DNA of 28,218 nucleotides, from positions 1 to 28,218 of the IMG/VR virus record IMGVR_UViG_3300025108_000288. The stretch is one strand, 5' to 3'. The position numbers were made by a program, and so were the translations under genes. Origin of the DNA: a virus. The notes under the pieces are model-generated. The model saw only the letters and a program-made list of their open reading frames with translations, was not told the DNA's origin and did not search any database. Every line of letters starts with the position of its first letter. Position 1 is the stretch's first letter. Below are positions 1-5,357 of this stretch, piece after piece.

Positions 1-1101
1 TAGTGCAGCTTGCACGTTGTCTATACGTGAACGTAACAACCATGTTGCAATATCGTGAAGTGGTAACATGATGTCGTATAACGATTGACCATATGTTTTA
101 TGTGAGTCTTGATATAATCCACCAAACGCAAATGGTAATTGTTGACCATAAGGATTAAGTTGGAAACGAATAACAACATCTTCATCCATCACTGTGATGA
201 CAAGAAAGATTGTTTCTATTTGTGGTATACCAATTTCATAACCAGATAATTTTACCCATGACTCATCTACTGTACGTGCATTACCAAGTGTAAAGTGTGA
301 TCCACTATTACCAATATTATTTCTTTCTAATGATTCTGTTGGATCAATAGATAATCCTCTACCTTTATCTTGTTGCCAACGATGTGCCGACCAAGAAGCT
401 TTTGTTGGTGCAAGTTGTCGAAGGGAAGGATACTTTTTTAATTTAGGATATAAACCTGTTTGTATAAGAGAATTGTAAGATTGAAAATCGGAACATACAA
501 TGTATTGCATATTTTCCCAATCACCCCAGTTAACACGAGGATCAGGAAAAACTCTACGTGGATCAAAGTTAATTATTTTAGATTGGTTTGTTTTATTATC
601 CCAAACTATTTTTGTTGGTGCAAAACCATATCGTACAGAGTCAAGAAGCATCTGTGCCATTCTTGCTTCACCTGCTGTACGTCTCATGTGTTGATGTAAA
701 ACTCTTTCTAATACAGCAGCAACTTTTCTTGACTTTCTATTTAAACCTTCCAACATAAACATGGGGTTTCTTCCTGCCAATGCAGACATCAAATAAGTTG
801 TTACTGTGTCAGCCACTGCACGAGTATCGGCTATGACTGCTTTTTCTCTAAACTTTGTTTGTGTAGGAGAAACATACACATCATGTGCCTTATCTGTTTC
901 TCTCCAGTGATCGTATCTGCCTCTTATCTTTTCGTGAGACATATCTACCATTGATTTAACGTAAGAAACTATCTTGTGTTCCTCTTCATCATTTAAGTCT
1001 GAAGAGATATCTTCATACTTCATTAGCTTATCAATGTGACGTGATAAATCTATTACGACATTAGATTCATCGTTAAGTATCTTTTCTCTGTAACCTTGCA
1101 T
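1..1101 (-). CDS. Portal protein (3' end cut by window edge)
   Basis: This is the N-terminal 367 codons of a protein that runs off the left edge. It follows the terminase large subunit on the same strand, where tailed phages usually place the portal, the ring at the capsid vertex through which DNA enters. The sequence is charged at the N-terminus and later carries a DPRRVFPDPRVNWGDWENMQ stretch of the type seen in podovirus portals. The start is the ATG at 1101-1099, preceded by a good AGGAG on the minus strand. A 53-base gap separates it from the terminase gene. The assignment rests on synteny plus general resemblance. Another head-neck protein is possible but less likely. Confidence 0.72.
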   Translation of the reverse strand, partial: MQGYREKILNDESNVVIDLSRHIDKLMKYEDISSDLNDEEEHKIVSYVKSMVDMSHEKIRGRYDHWRETDKAHDVYVSPTQTKFREKAVIADTRAVADTVTTYLMSALAGRNPMFMLEGLNRKSRKVAAVLERVLHQHMRRTAGEARMAQMLLDSVRYGFAPTKIVWDNKTNQSKIINFDPRRVFPDPRVNWGDWENMQYIVCSDFQSYNSLIQTGLYPKLKKYPSLRQLAPTKASWSAHRWQQDKGRGLSIDPTESLERNNIGNSGSHFTLGNARTVDESWVKLSGYEIGIPQIETIFLVITVMDEDVVIRFQLNPYGQQLPFAFGGLYQDSHKTYGQSLYDIMLPLHDIATWLLRSRIDNVQAAL

Positions 1102-1154
1102 GCTGCTCCTGATTAATTGTTATAAATAGAAGAAAGAAAGAGAGTATGTCGTCC

Positions 1155-2702
1155 TTATTCTCCCCATCCAAACCAAGTTGTTTTCTTTTCTTTTAATTCA
1201 CTTTGTAATGATCCCATTGTTGTAAGAGGTGTAGATTCTAATTCACCTGCATTGAATGACATTCGTGATAGTTTATCTAATGCCATTGATAAGGCATCTA
1301 TCTGATCATCATGTGTACCATTAGGAAAGGAGACTGCTTCTTCTATAAAGTCATCAAGCCATACTGCTGCTTTTGGTAAGAAGACTCTACCACCTTCTAT
1401 TAAGTCGGTGATGGCAGAAACACGAGATACTTTGTCAGAAGATACTTTGTATGGAATGATTGCCATCCCTGATTGATTTTTTAACTCTTGTATCAATGAC
1501 ATACCTGATGCTTTATCTTCTATATGTATGCCACGTAAACCTCTGCCACGCCATTTGGTGTTGAGTGTAATTAGCATACGTTTTAATTCAGGGAAGTCAT
1601 AACGTGATCGTTTGATGTCAATGATGTAAATGTCACCTTGACTATCTAAGCCAGCGACAACGGCTACGGAGTAGTCGGCAGTCGATGTTTTTTTAAATGC
1701 TGTATCACATGCAATGATGATGGTAGGAAATTTTTCTAAGTCGATGTCTTCTTTATCATAGTATTTCCACCACTCTGTTTTAATCATGTTACCACCTTTG
1801 ATGTATGGTGATTGTTGATAGAGTGCAGCAAACTCACGAGGATTAAGTTTTTCCATTTTACGTAAATCTGTCATAGGAAATCTTTCTTCCCATAAAGGTA
1901 TTTGTTTTTTTACTTTGATGTAGCGTTTGTATCGAGATACTTTTGCTAAGGGTAAGTGTGCGTATTCTGGATTACGTATTTCATTATCTGATTCTGTATC
2001 AATGATAGCAGGAAAGTTAATGTGATCCCATTCATTCCAATCTTCTTGTGATTGAATACGACCACATAAGTCGTCTGGATGCCAACGAGTAGCAATGCAG
2101 ATGACGGCTGGTGGTTGTGAGTCAAGTGGTTGAAGACGAGTGAGTAGGGATGCTACGTAGTAATTCCAGACTTTGTTACGTTGTGTTGCTGAGTCTGCAT
2201 CTTCACGAGACTTGATAGGATCATCAATGATGAGTAGGTTGGCACGTCTACCTGTAGTTGTACCGCCTAAACCGATAGAGTAGTAGACACCACCTTTTGT
2301 TGTACCCCAGTTATCTACGGCACGAGAGTCAGCAGACAACTCCATGTTTTGAAATGTTTGTAGTGTGTTGGGATCCTTTGCATATTGTCTGACTTGTCTT
2401 CCGAATGTCATGGATAATTCTGAGTTGTAAGTAACACACATCACGGCACGTTCAGGATTACGACCAACATAGTAGACTGGGAATAGACAAGATGCGAGAA
2501 ATGATTTGCCGTGTCTTGGTGGCATGTTAATCATCAGGCGTTTACATTTACCTCTTTCAACATCATCTAGTTTATTTATTAAGTCTCGTTGGAATTTTGC
2601 TAATTCAAATTTAGCATGATGCATTTTAACAAAACCCAAAAATGTTTCTTCTGCATTACGTAATACAAGAAGTCTCTTAGCTGCATCTTTACGAGTCAGC
2701 AT
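1155..2702 (-). CDS. terL: Terminase large subunit (ATPase-nuclease)
   Basis: This is the DNA-packaging motor that pumps phage DNA into the procapsid and cuts it. At 515 residues it has the normal length for the family. Visible motifs are a Walker A-like PPRHGKS at residues 61-67, a Walker B LLIIDD at about 156-161, an ATR motif near 204-206 (CIATRWHPDD), and the RNase H-like nuclease acidic residues in ACDTAFKK (Asp333) and in the C-terminal HDDQIDAL. The start is the ATG at 2702, directly after the stop of the small upstream gene, so the two are probably translationally coupled. The portal follows downstream. This is the most secure assignment in the left arm. Confidence 0.95.
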   Translation of the reverse strand: MLTRKDAAKRLLVLRNAEETFLGFVKMHHAKFELAKFQRDLINKLDDVERGKCKRLMINMPPRHGKSFLASCLFPVYYVGRNPERAVMCVTYNSELSMTFGRQVRQYAKDPNTLQTFQNMELSADSRAVDNWGTTKGGVYYSIGLGGTTTGRRANLLIIDDPIKSREDADSATQRNKVWNYYVASLLTRLQPLDSQPPAVICIATRWHPDDLCGRIQSQEDWNEWDHINFPAIIDTESDNEIRNPEYAHLPLAKVSRYKRYIKVKKQIPLWEERFPMTDLRKMEKLNPREFAALYQQSPYIKGGNMIKTEWWKYYDKEDIDLEKFPTIIIACDTAFKKTSTADYSVAVVAGLDSQGDIYIIDIKRSRYDFPELKRMLITLNTKWRGRGLRGIHIEDKASGMSLIQELKNQSGMAIIPYKVSSDKVSRVSAITDLIEGGRVFLPKAAVWLDDFIEEAVSFPNGTHDDQIDALSMALDKLSRMSFNAGELESTPLTTMGSLQSELKEKKTTWFGWGE

Positions 2703-2942
2703 TTATAATCCCATTTGTCTTTTATTGTATGCTAAAGTTTTCAATTCATCCTGCAATTTTTTTTTGGCACGGGTGTCTTTGATTTCTTCTGCCATTATTT
2801 GAAAGACTCTTTCTATAATAGCTTGTTTCTTTTTCTCAGGATCAGAGATTGCAGATAAGTCTAGGCTTTGTATAGCCTTAGCAAAATCCTTTGCAGTTAT
2901 TTTTGACTCCTTAAAGTCTTTTTGTCTATTAGTTACAACCAT
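2703..2942 (-). CDS. Small protein upstream of terL, possible terminase small subunit
   Basis: This 79-residue, Lys-rich, largely helical protein is encoded immediately upstream of terL with no gap. The ATG at 2942 is chosen over the one at 2960 because AAGGAG lies just before 2942 and would be coding if translation began at 2960. Position suggests the terminase small subunit that recognises the packaging site. However, it is short for that role and I see no clear HTH motif. A second protein at 21584 looks more like known small terminases. It could equally be a small virion or regulatory protein. Confidence 0.55.
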   Translation of the reverse strand: MVVTNRQKDFKESKITAKDFAKAIQSLDLSAISDPEKKKQAIIERVFQIMAEEIKDTRAKKKLQDELKTLAYNKRQMGL

Positions 2943-3027
2943 ATAGTGTCTCCTTTTCAATACAGAAGTTGTTAGTTTTGCAGAATTTTATGTAGGTATC
3001 CAACAGCAACGTGGCACATGCCGTCAT

Positions 3028-3049
3028 CGGGTCGCAGGGTACGCCCCCC
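3028..3049. other. G+C-rich patch, candidate packaging (cos/pac) site
   Basis: Eighteen of 22 bases are G or C in an otherwise AT-rich intergenic region, about 90 bases upstream of the start of the small gene preceding terL. Packaging sites often lie next to terminase genes, and cohesive ends are often G+C-rich. That is the only basis for the call, and no cleavage symmetry is obvious. Confidence 0.3.
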
Positions 3050-3225
3050 ATGTCTTGCGTGACACACATGTTGACACAGGAAAAACCTAGGTTTTTTGCA
3101 GGATACGTAGGGTTTCTGGTGCTGTATACAACCTTATTAAGGTTGTTTACATAGGTTTCCAAACGTTTCGGCTTACTCTCTACGAGAGGCAAAAAGATAA
3201 CCTTCACACATGAAAATACTGTCAC

Positions 3226-3250
3226 ATCAAGGGTTATACCCTTGATAGTG
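3226..3250 (+). other. Perfect hairpin with 3' bulged A
   Basis: Arms ATCAAGGGT (3226-3234) and ACCCTTGAT (3238-3246) pair perfectly around the triloop TAT. A single A at 3247 then precedes GTG, which can pair with CAC at 3223-3225. This looks like a weaker member of the two-tier bulged hairpin family at 3299, 3428, 3749 and 4947. Confidence 0.6.
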
Positions 3251-3298
3251 GTTAACTGTCGTCTTTACTGCACAGACACGAATAGCGAATTTTTTATA

Positions 3299-3336
3299 GG
3301 GTTTTACCCCTCTTAGAATAAGAGGGGATAAAACCC
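3299..3336 (+). repeat. Two-tier bulged hairpin, copy 1
   Basis: Outer arm GGGTTTTA is followed by inner arm CCCCTCTTA and loop GAA. The returning inner arm TAAGAGGGG, one unpaired A at 3328 and outer arm TAAAACCC complete the fold. All 17 base pairs are Watson-Crick. No U-tract follows on either strand, so it is not a typical terminator. The same architecture recurs three times with different sequence. Confidence 0.85.
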
Positions 3337-3374
3337 ATAACCTAGCGATTTTGCAAACCAAACTGATGTTATCA

Positions 3375-3398
3375 ATCATGACACACGATCATGACACA
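3375..3398. repeat. Tandem direct repeat, possible operator half-sites
   Basis: ATCATGACACA occurs at 3375-3385 and 3388-3398, a 13-base period, upstream of the first plus-strand small gene. It could be a binding site for a regulator. No other copy was seen. Confidence 0.45.
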
Positions 3399-3427
3399 AA
3401 ACAACAACAAAACGGCAAAGTGGTTAT

Positions 3428-3463
3428 GGTTTTAACCCTCTCAAAGTGAGAGGGTATAAAACC
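3428..3463 (+). repeat. Two-tier bulged hairpin, copy 2
   Basis: Outer arm GGTTTTA, inner arm ACCCTCTCA, loop AAG, inner arm TGAGAGGGT, unpaired A at 3456 and outer arm TAAAACC. All pairs are Watson-Crick. It ends just before the AAAGGA ribosome binding site of the next gene, so it would fold in the 5' leader of that mRNA. Confidence 0.85.
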
Positions 3464-3480
3464 TTCCAGAAAGGAAAATT

Positions 3481-3714
3481 ATGACAAAACATGGTGTGTT
3501 TAGCTTAGCTAAAGATTATCTAGCTACTAATGTAGCTAGAAACTACAAGGAATCCAAGTCCTTTGGACTTGGACAAGATTGGAGATCAACGTACTTTTGG
3601 TGCAAAAGTTTTCAACTTCGCAAAGGATCTGATGAGTTGCTAGCAACTCATATAGCTTCAAATTATGCAACTTCAAAATGCGTAAGCATTTTAGAATACA
3701 AAGCTACTCATTGA
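3481..3714 (+). CDS. Small protein with internal duplication, hairpin-rich gene
   Basis: This encodes a 77-residue protein of unknown function. AGAAAGGA lies about eight bases before the ATG. The protein contains a clear internal repeat: LATNVARNYKESKS at residues 19-32 matches LATHIASNYATSKC near residues 54-67. The gene is packed with perfect inverted repeats, at 3499-3513, 3519-3540, 3553-3573, 3593-3609, 3632-3651, 3675-3692 and 3700-3722. The last one encloses the TGA stop. Selection on nucleic-acid structure may therefore compete with selection on the protein. It is first in a run of five small genes. The coding call is likely but not certain, because structure could create an open frame by chance. 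Confidence 0.6.
   Translation: MTKHGVFSLAKDYLATNVARNYKESKSFGLGQDWRSTYFWCKSFQLRKGSDELLATHIASNYATSKCVSILEYKATH
3499..3692 (+). repeat. Array of six perfect hairpins inside the 77-residue gene
   Basis: Perfect arms and loops, in order: TTTAGCT with loop T (3499-3513); TCTAGCTAC with loop TAAT (3519-3540); TCCAAGTCC with loop TTT (3553-3573); ACTTTTG with loop GTG (3593-3609); ATGAGTTGCT with no loop (3632-3651); AAAATGC with loop GTAA (3675-3692). The sequences are unrelated to each other, so they did not arise by duplication. Centres lie 24-42 bases apart. Confidence 0.85.
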
Positions 3715-3722
3715 GTAGCTTT
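3700..3722 (+). other. 11-bp hairpin enclosing a stop codon
   Basis: AAAGCTACTCA pairs perfectly with TGAGTAGCTTT around a single T. The TGA stop of the upstream gene is the first codon of the 3' arm. A comparable 11-bp hairpin encloses the next gene's stop at 4330-4354. No U-tract follows, so it is not a standard terminator. Confidence 0.8.
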
Positions 3723-3748
3723 CACACACGAGATTTTGGAAGTGGTTT

Positions 3749-3786
3749 AGCTTTAAACCCTTTCAAAGTGAAAGGGTATTAAAGCT
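3749..3786 (+). repeat. Two-tier bulged hairpin, copy 3
   Basis: Outer arm AGCTTTAA, inner arm ACCCTTTCA, loop AAG, inner arm TGAAAGGGT, unpaired A at 3778 and outer arm TTAAAGCT. Relative to copy 2, several positions have changed on both sides of the stem with pairing kept, as expected for a conserved fold. It lies between two small genes. Confidence 0.85.
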
Positions 3787-3811
3787 TACCCTCTCAACTC
3801 TGACGGAAAAC

Positions 3812-3857
3812 TGAATCTTCGATTCATTCACATGGTGTGTTTTGAATCTTCGATTCA
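3812..3857 (+). repeat. Duplicated 15-base hairpin TGAATC-TTC-GATTCA
   Basis: The same 15 bases, a 6-bp perfect stem with loop TTC, occur at 3812-3826 and 3843-3857. Both lie in the leader of the next gene. The core AATCTTCGATT recurs in a branched structure at 17401. Confidence 0.8.
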
Positions 3858-3876
3858 CTGACGAAAAGGAGCTTTT

Positions 3877-4344
3877 ATGCTTACATCTACAAACGTTACT
3901 GTTAACTTCGTTAACAACTCTGGCAACACAGTTGCTACTGCATCACGACCACTACGTCTTTTGCCTGACGGCAAAGGCTTCGGTGTTGTTCGTAAAGGCA
4001 AGGTATTGCCTTTCATCGCTACATCTCCAACTGAAGGTACTTCAGTTGTTGGTACGTCTGACAGCTTTGCTGTTGATCAGTGTCGTGCTGTGAAGATGAC
4101 CGATCTTGGTCTTAAGACCAAGGTTGAGGTTAAGGCTGAAACGCCATCTGCACCACGTACTGTTGCACAGCAACAGGCTACTGTTGCGATGCTTACGGCT
4201 CGTGTTGCTAAGTCACCTACACCAAAGCTTAAGAAAGCTTTGGCGACTGCTACTCACAACCTTGCTAAGAAGCAAGCTACACCAGTGGGTACGAATTACA
4301 CAAGGCTTACCAAAGCTGAATTAATCAACTTACTTACTGCATAG
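3877..4344 (+). CDS. Unknown 155-residue basic protein, hairpin-rich gene
   Basis: The first 75 residues look like a small beta-rich domain. Residues 85-130 are basic and Ala-rich, and the C-terminus (TRLTKAELINLL) resembles the short helical motif of SAP or Rho-N-like domains, which would suit a nucleic-acid-binding role. Function is otherwise unknown. AAGGAG lies six bases before the ATG, inside a 5-bp stem (AAAAG at 3864, CTTTT at 3872), so initiation may be modulated. The coding sequence contains many perfect inverted repeats, and the TAG stop sits at the tip of an 11-bp hairpin. I see no homologue by eye. The protein-like composition makes it a likely real gene. Confidence 0.75.
   Translation: MLTSTNVTVNFVNNSGNTVATASRPLRLLPDGKGFGVVRKGKVLPFIATSPTEGTSVVGTSDSFAVDQCRAVKMTDLGLKTKVEVKAETPSAPRTVAQQQATVAMLTARVAKSPTPKLKKALATATHNLAKKQATPVGTNYTRLTKAELINLLTA
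3900..4276 (+). repeat. Array of hairpins inside the 155-residue gene
   Basis: Inverted repeats, in order: TGTTAAC loop TTC (3900-3916); GCAAC loop ACA (3923-3935); CTTTTGCC loop TGAC with one G-T pair (3958-3977); AAAGGCAA loop GGTA (3994-4013); CAACTGAAG loop GTA (4028-4048); ACAGC loop TTT (4061-4073); CTTGGTCTT no loop (4105-4122); CTGTTGC loop ACA (4160-4176); GCAACAG loop GCTA (4170-4187); CCAAAGCTT loop AAGA (4222-4243); CTTGCT loop AAGA (4261-4276). The 4160 and 4170 stems share an arm and exclude each other. Confidence 0.85.
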
Positions 4345-4354
4345 CAGTAAGTAA
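4330..4354 (+). other. 11-bp hairpin with a stop codon at its tip
   Basis: TTACTTACTGC pairs perfectly with GCAGTAAGTAA around the loop ATA. The TAG stop (4342-4344) spans the loop and the first base of the 3' arm. The next ribosome binding site (GGGAGG) starts six bases after the stem. Confidence 0.8.
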
Positions 4355-4370
4355 TTACTGGGAGGTACTT

Positions 4371-4484
4371 ATGTACATCTGTGTGAGAGCCTATCGCCAT
4401 TGGCTTAACCAATGGCTAGATACCGATCGATTGTCGGTTGAAGGCTCTCATGCGTTAACTTTCACACACACGAGGTTTTTATGA
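4371..4484 (+). CDS. 37-residue peptide overlapping a branched RNA structure
   Basis: This very small gene starts at ATG 4371 behind a strong GGGAGG. It ends at TGA 4482-4484, which overlaps the next gene's ATG as ATGA, the usual sign of translational coupling. The product is Trp- and Arg-rich in its middle (HWLNQWLDTDR) and has no recognisable domain. Nearly all of its coding sequence also folds as a three-way junction (4381-4453). It may be a true peptide, a leader peptide whose translation opens the structure, or both. Confidence 0.55.
   Translation: MYICVRAYRHWLNQWLDTDRLSVEGSHALTFTHTRFL
4381..4453 (+). ncRNA. Predicted three-way-junction RNA element
   Basis: The closing stem pairs TGAGAGCCT (4384-4392) with AGGCTCTCA (4442-4450) and can extend three more pairs outward with two G-T wobbles. 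Inside are a perfect 8-bp hairpin, GCCATTGG with CCAATGGC around CTTAA (4396-4416), and a 5-bp hairpin, ACCGA with TCGGT around a 7-base loop (4422-4438). It could be a cis-regulatory element controlling the downstream ribosome binding site. It matches no RNA family I recognise. Confidence 0.6.
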
Positions 4485-4651
4485 TTAGATTTATATGCAT
4501 CTTGCTCACAACTACATCTGCAGTAGCTACCTTTCTTGCATTCAGGGAATGGTGGGTACATGGAGAAATGTTTACGATATTTTTATGTATGACGATCATG
4601 ACTGGTATCGGAATGTATACTACATACTTAGGTGACCACAATGATATGTAA
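4481..4651 (+). CDS. Small two-helix membrane protein
   Basis: This 56-residue protein has two hydrophobic stretches, roughly residues 4-21 and 31-50, separated by a short polar loop (REWWVHGE). The pattern fits a small inner-membrane hairpin protein. Its position among early-type genes, far from the lysis genes, argues against it being the main holin. It starts at ATG 4481 after CGAGG and a CA-repeat tract, overlaps the preceding stop by ATGA, and overlaps the next gene by 11 bases. Its function may be host takeover or superinfection exclusion, but that is inference from size and position only. Confidence 0.6.
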   Translation: MIRFICILLTTTSAVATFLAFREWWVHGEMFTIFLCMTIMTGIGMYTTYLGDHNDM

Positions 4652-4952
4652 TTCATGCGAAAAAGATTATCCACGTCATCACTACAAAGGTGACGTGGCA
4701 GGCGATCAACTACAAGACCATTGTTTACCATGTGTCAGAGACTTACTTGAGTCTGCAAGAAAAGCAAACATGTCAAGCATGTGGGCTAAGATTGGTAACA
4801 AACCTGTGCTACCAGAAGGTACACGACAAGAAAGACAAGCTGTTTTGCAACGTCACAAGGATAACATATCATTGCATGCAAAGCTTGCAAAGTCTGCTAA
4901 GAAAATCATAGACGCAATAGACACAAGGCTTCAAAAAGAAACCATTAGTTAA
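4641..4952 (+). CDS. Small zinc-ribbon protein
   Basis: This protein of about 103 residues starts at ATG 4641, supported by AGGTG just upstream. The GTG at 4632 is less likely. The N-terminus has two Cys pairs, CNSC and CLPC, spaced as in a zinc ribbon, followed by a basic helical region. Such proteins usually bind nucleic acid or act as small adaptors. It is the last of five small plus-strand genes and is followed directly by the AT-rich two-tier hairpin at 4947. No specific family is recognised. Confidence 0.7.
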   Translation: MICNSCEKDYPRHHYKGDVAGDQLQDHCLPCVRDLLESARKANMSSMWAKIGNKPVLPEGTRQERQAVLQRHKDNISLHAKLAKSAKKIIDAIDTRLQKETIS

Positions 4953-4986
4953 TTATTATTTTTAGAATAAAAATAATTAATTAACT
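4947..4986 (+). repeat. Two-tier bulged hairpin, copy 4 (A+T-rich)
   Basis: Outer arm AGTTAATT, inner arm ATTATTTTTA, loop GAA, inner arm TAAAAATAAT, unpaired T at 4978 and outer arm AATTAACT. It shares the layout of copies 1-3 (outer stem, inner stem, triloop, single-base 3' bulge) but almost none of their sequence. The stop codon of the zinc-ribbon gene lies in the outer 5' arm. It may also act as a weak transcription end. Confidence 0.8.
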
Positions 4987-5025
4987 TATAACTTAGGGTT
5001 TCCCTTGATCTCTCGAAGAGATTGT

Positions 5026-5205
5026 ATGGGGATAAGGCGATACAGTAATCCTGCAATGCTGAAGAACTGGACTTGTGAGTATTGGCTTAACTCTCTGGCT
5101 TGGGTAGTGCCAAATGTGATATCCAAACAAACTACCCATTTACATACAAGTACAATTAGTGTACTCTATACACAACACACACACAACTTAACTGAACTGA
5201 ATTGA
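5026..5205 (+). CDS. Doubtful 59-codon open frame
   Basis: An ATG at 5026 opens 59 codons in a region otherwise full of inverted repeats. The ribosome binding site is weak (AAGAGA). The middle shares the bases ATTGGCTTAAC, and the encoded WLN, with the 37-residue peptide at 4371, which may mean common ancestry of the two segments. The C-terminal half is low-complexity Thr/His/Asn from a CA-rich stretch. It is listed only because of the shared motif. A non-coding leader is the preferred reading. Confidence 0.2.
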   Translation: MGIRRYSNPAMLKNWTCEYWLNSLAWVVPNVISKQTTHLHTSTISVLYTQHTHNLTELN

Positions 5206-5243
5206 GGTAACATGATCACAACTACATAACTTTCCCCCACAAC

Positions 5244-5357
5244 TACATATCATCAAGCAGGTAAGGTGTTCCTTTCTTCGCAATCTATCAGCCTTGCCTG
5301 TTTGATGATGTGTAATTGTACAGCATAAGGCTGTTGTTTATTCACAATTACACATCA
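5244..5357 (+). promoter_or_regulatory. Two mutually exclusive long stems, riboswitch-like leader
   Basis: Stem 1 pairs 5244-5266 with 5292-5314: 23 pairs including three G-T wobbles, around a 25-base loop. Stem 2 pairs 5306-5319 with 5344-5357: 14 perfect pairs, enclosing a 5-bp hairpin (ACAGC and GCTGT, 5320-5334). They share 5306-5314, so only one can form. Stem 2 ends ten bases before the GGAGG of the AAA+ ATPase gene. This layout is typical of switching leaders. The trigger is unknown. Confidence 0.65.

Larger units (their letters stand above)
2943..3480. promoter_or_regulatory. Non-coding divergent region before terS/terL and the early plus-strand genes
   Basis: This stretch of 538 bases holds no convincing gene and separates minus-strand packaging genes from plus-strand small genes. 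It contains a G+C-rich patch at 3028-3049 and perfect inverted repeats at 3081-3096 (AAAAACCT then AGGTTTTT), 3128-3146 (9-bp arms) and 3226-3246 (9-bp arms, loop TAT). It also holds two two-tier hairpins (3299-3336 and 3428-3463) and the tandem repeat ATCATGACACA at 3375 and 3388. Promoters for both directions are expected here, but I could not pick a convincing -35/-10 pair. A packaging site or origin is also plausible here. Confidence 0.6.

Noticed and set aside
460-699. Plus-strand open frames inside the portal gene
   Set aside because: They lie opposite the minus-strand portal frame and encode implausible Cys/Tyr-rich sequences, so they are shadows of the real gene.
2929-3225. Open minus-strand frame of 98 codons
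   Set aside because: It begins with a GTG lacking a ribosome binding site, crosses the G+C-rich patch and several palindromes, overlaps the real start of the gene at 2942 and encodes an unprotein-like Cys-rich sequence.
3481-4354. CRISPR array or dispersed palindromic repeat family
   Set aside because: Apart from the duplicated 15-mer at 3812 and 3843, the hairpins do not share sequence. There are no regular repeats with unique spacers and no cas operon. The Cas4-like nuclease belongs to a recombination set.
4462-4731. Minus-strand 89-codon frame
   Set aside because: It runs antisense to three tightly overlapping plus-strand genes that have good ribosome binding sites, and it has no start signal of its own.
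3299-4986. Two-tier hairpins as ordinary rho-independent terminators
   Set aside because: None is followed by a U-tract on either strand, and one lies directly in a 5' leader before a ribosome binding site.
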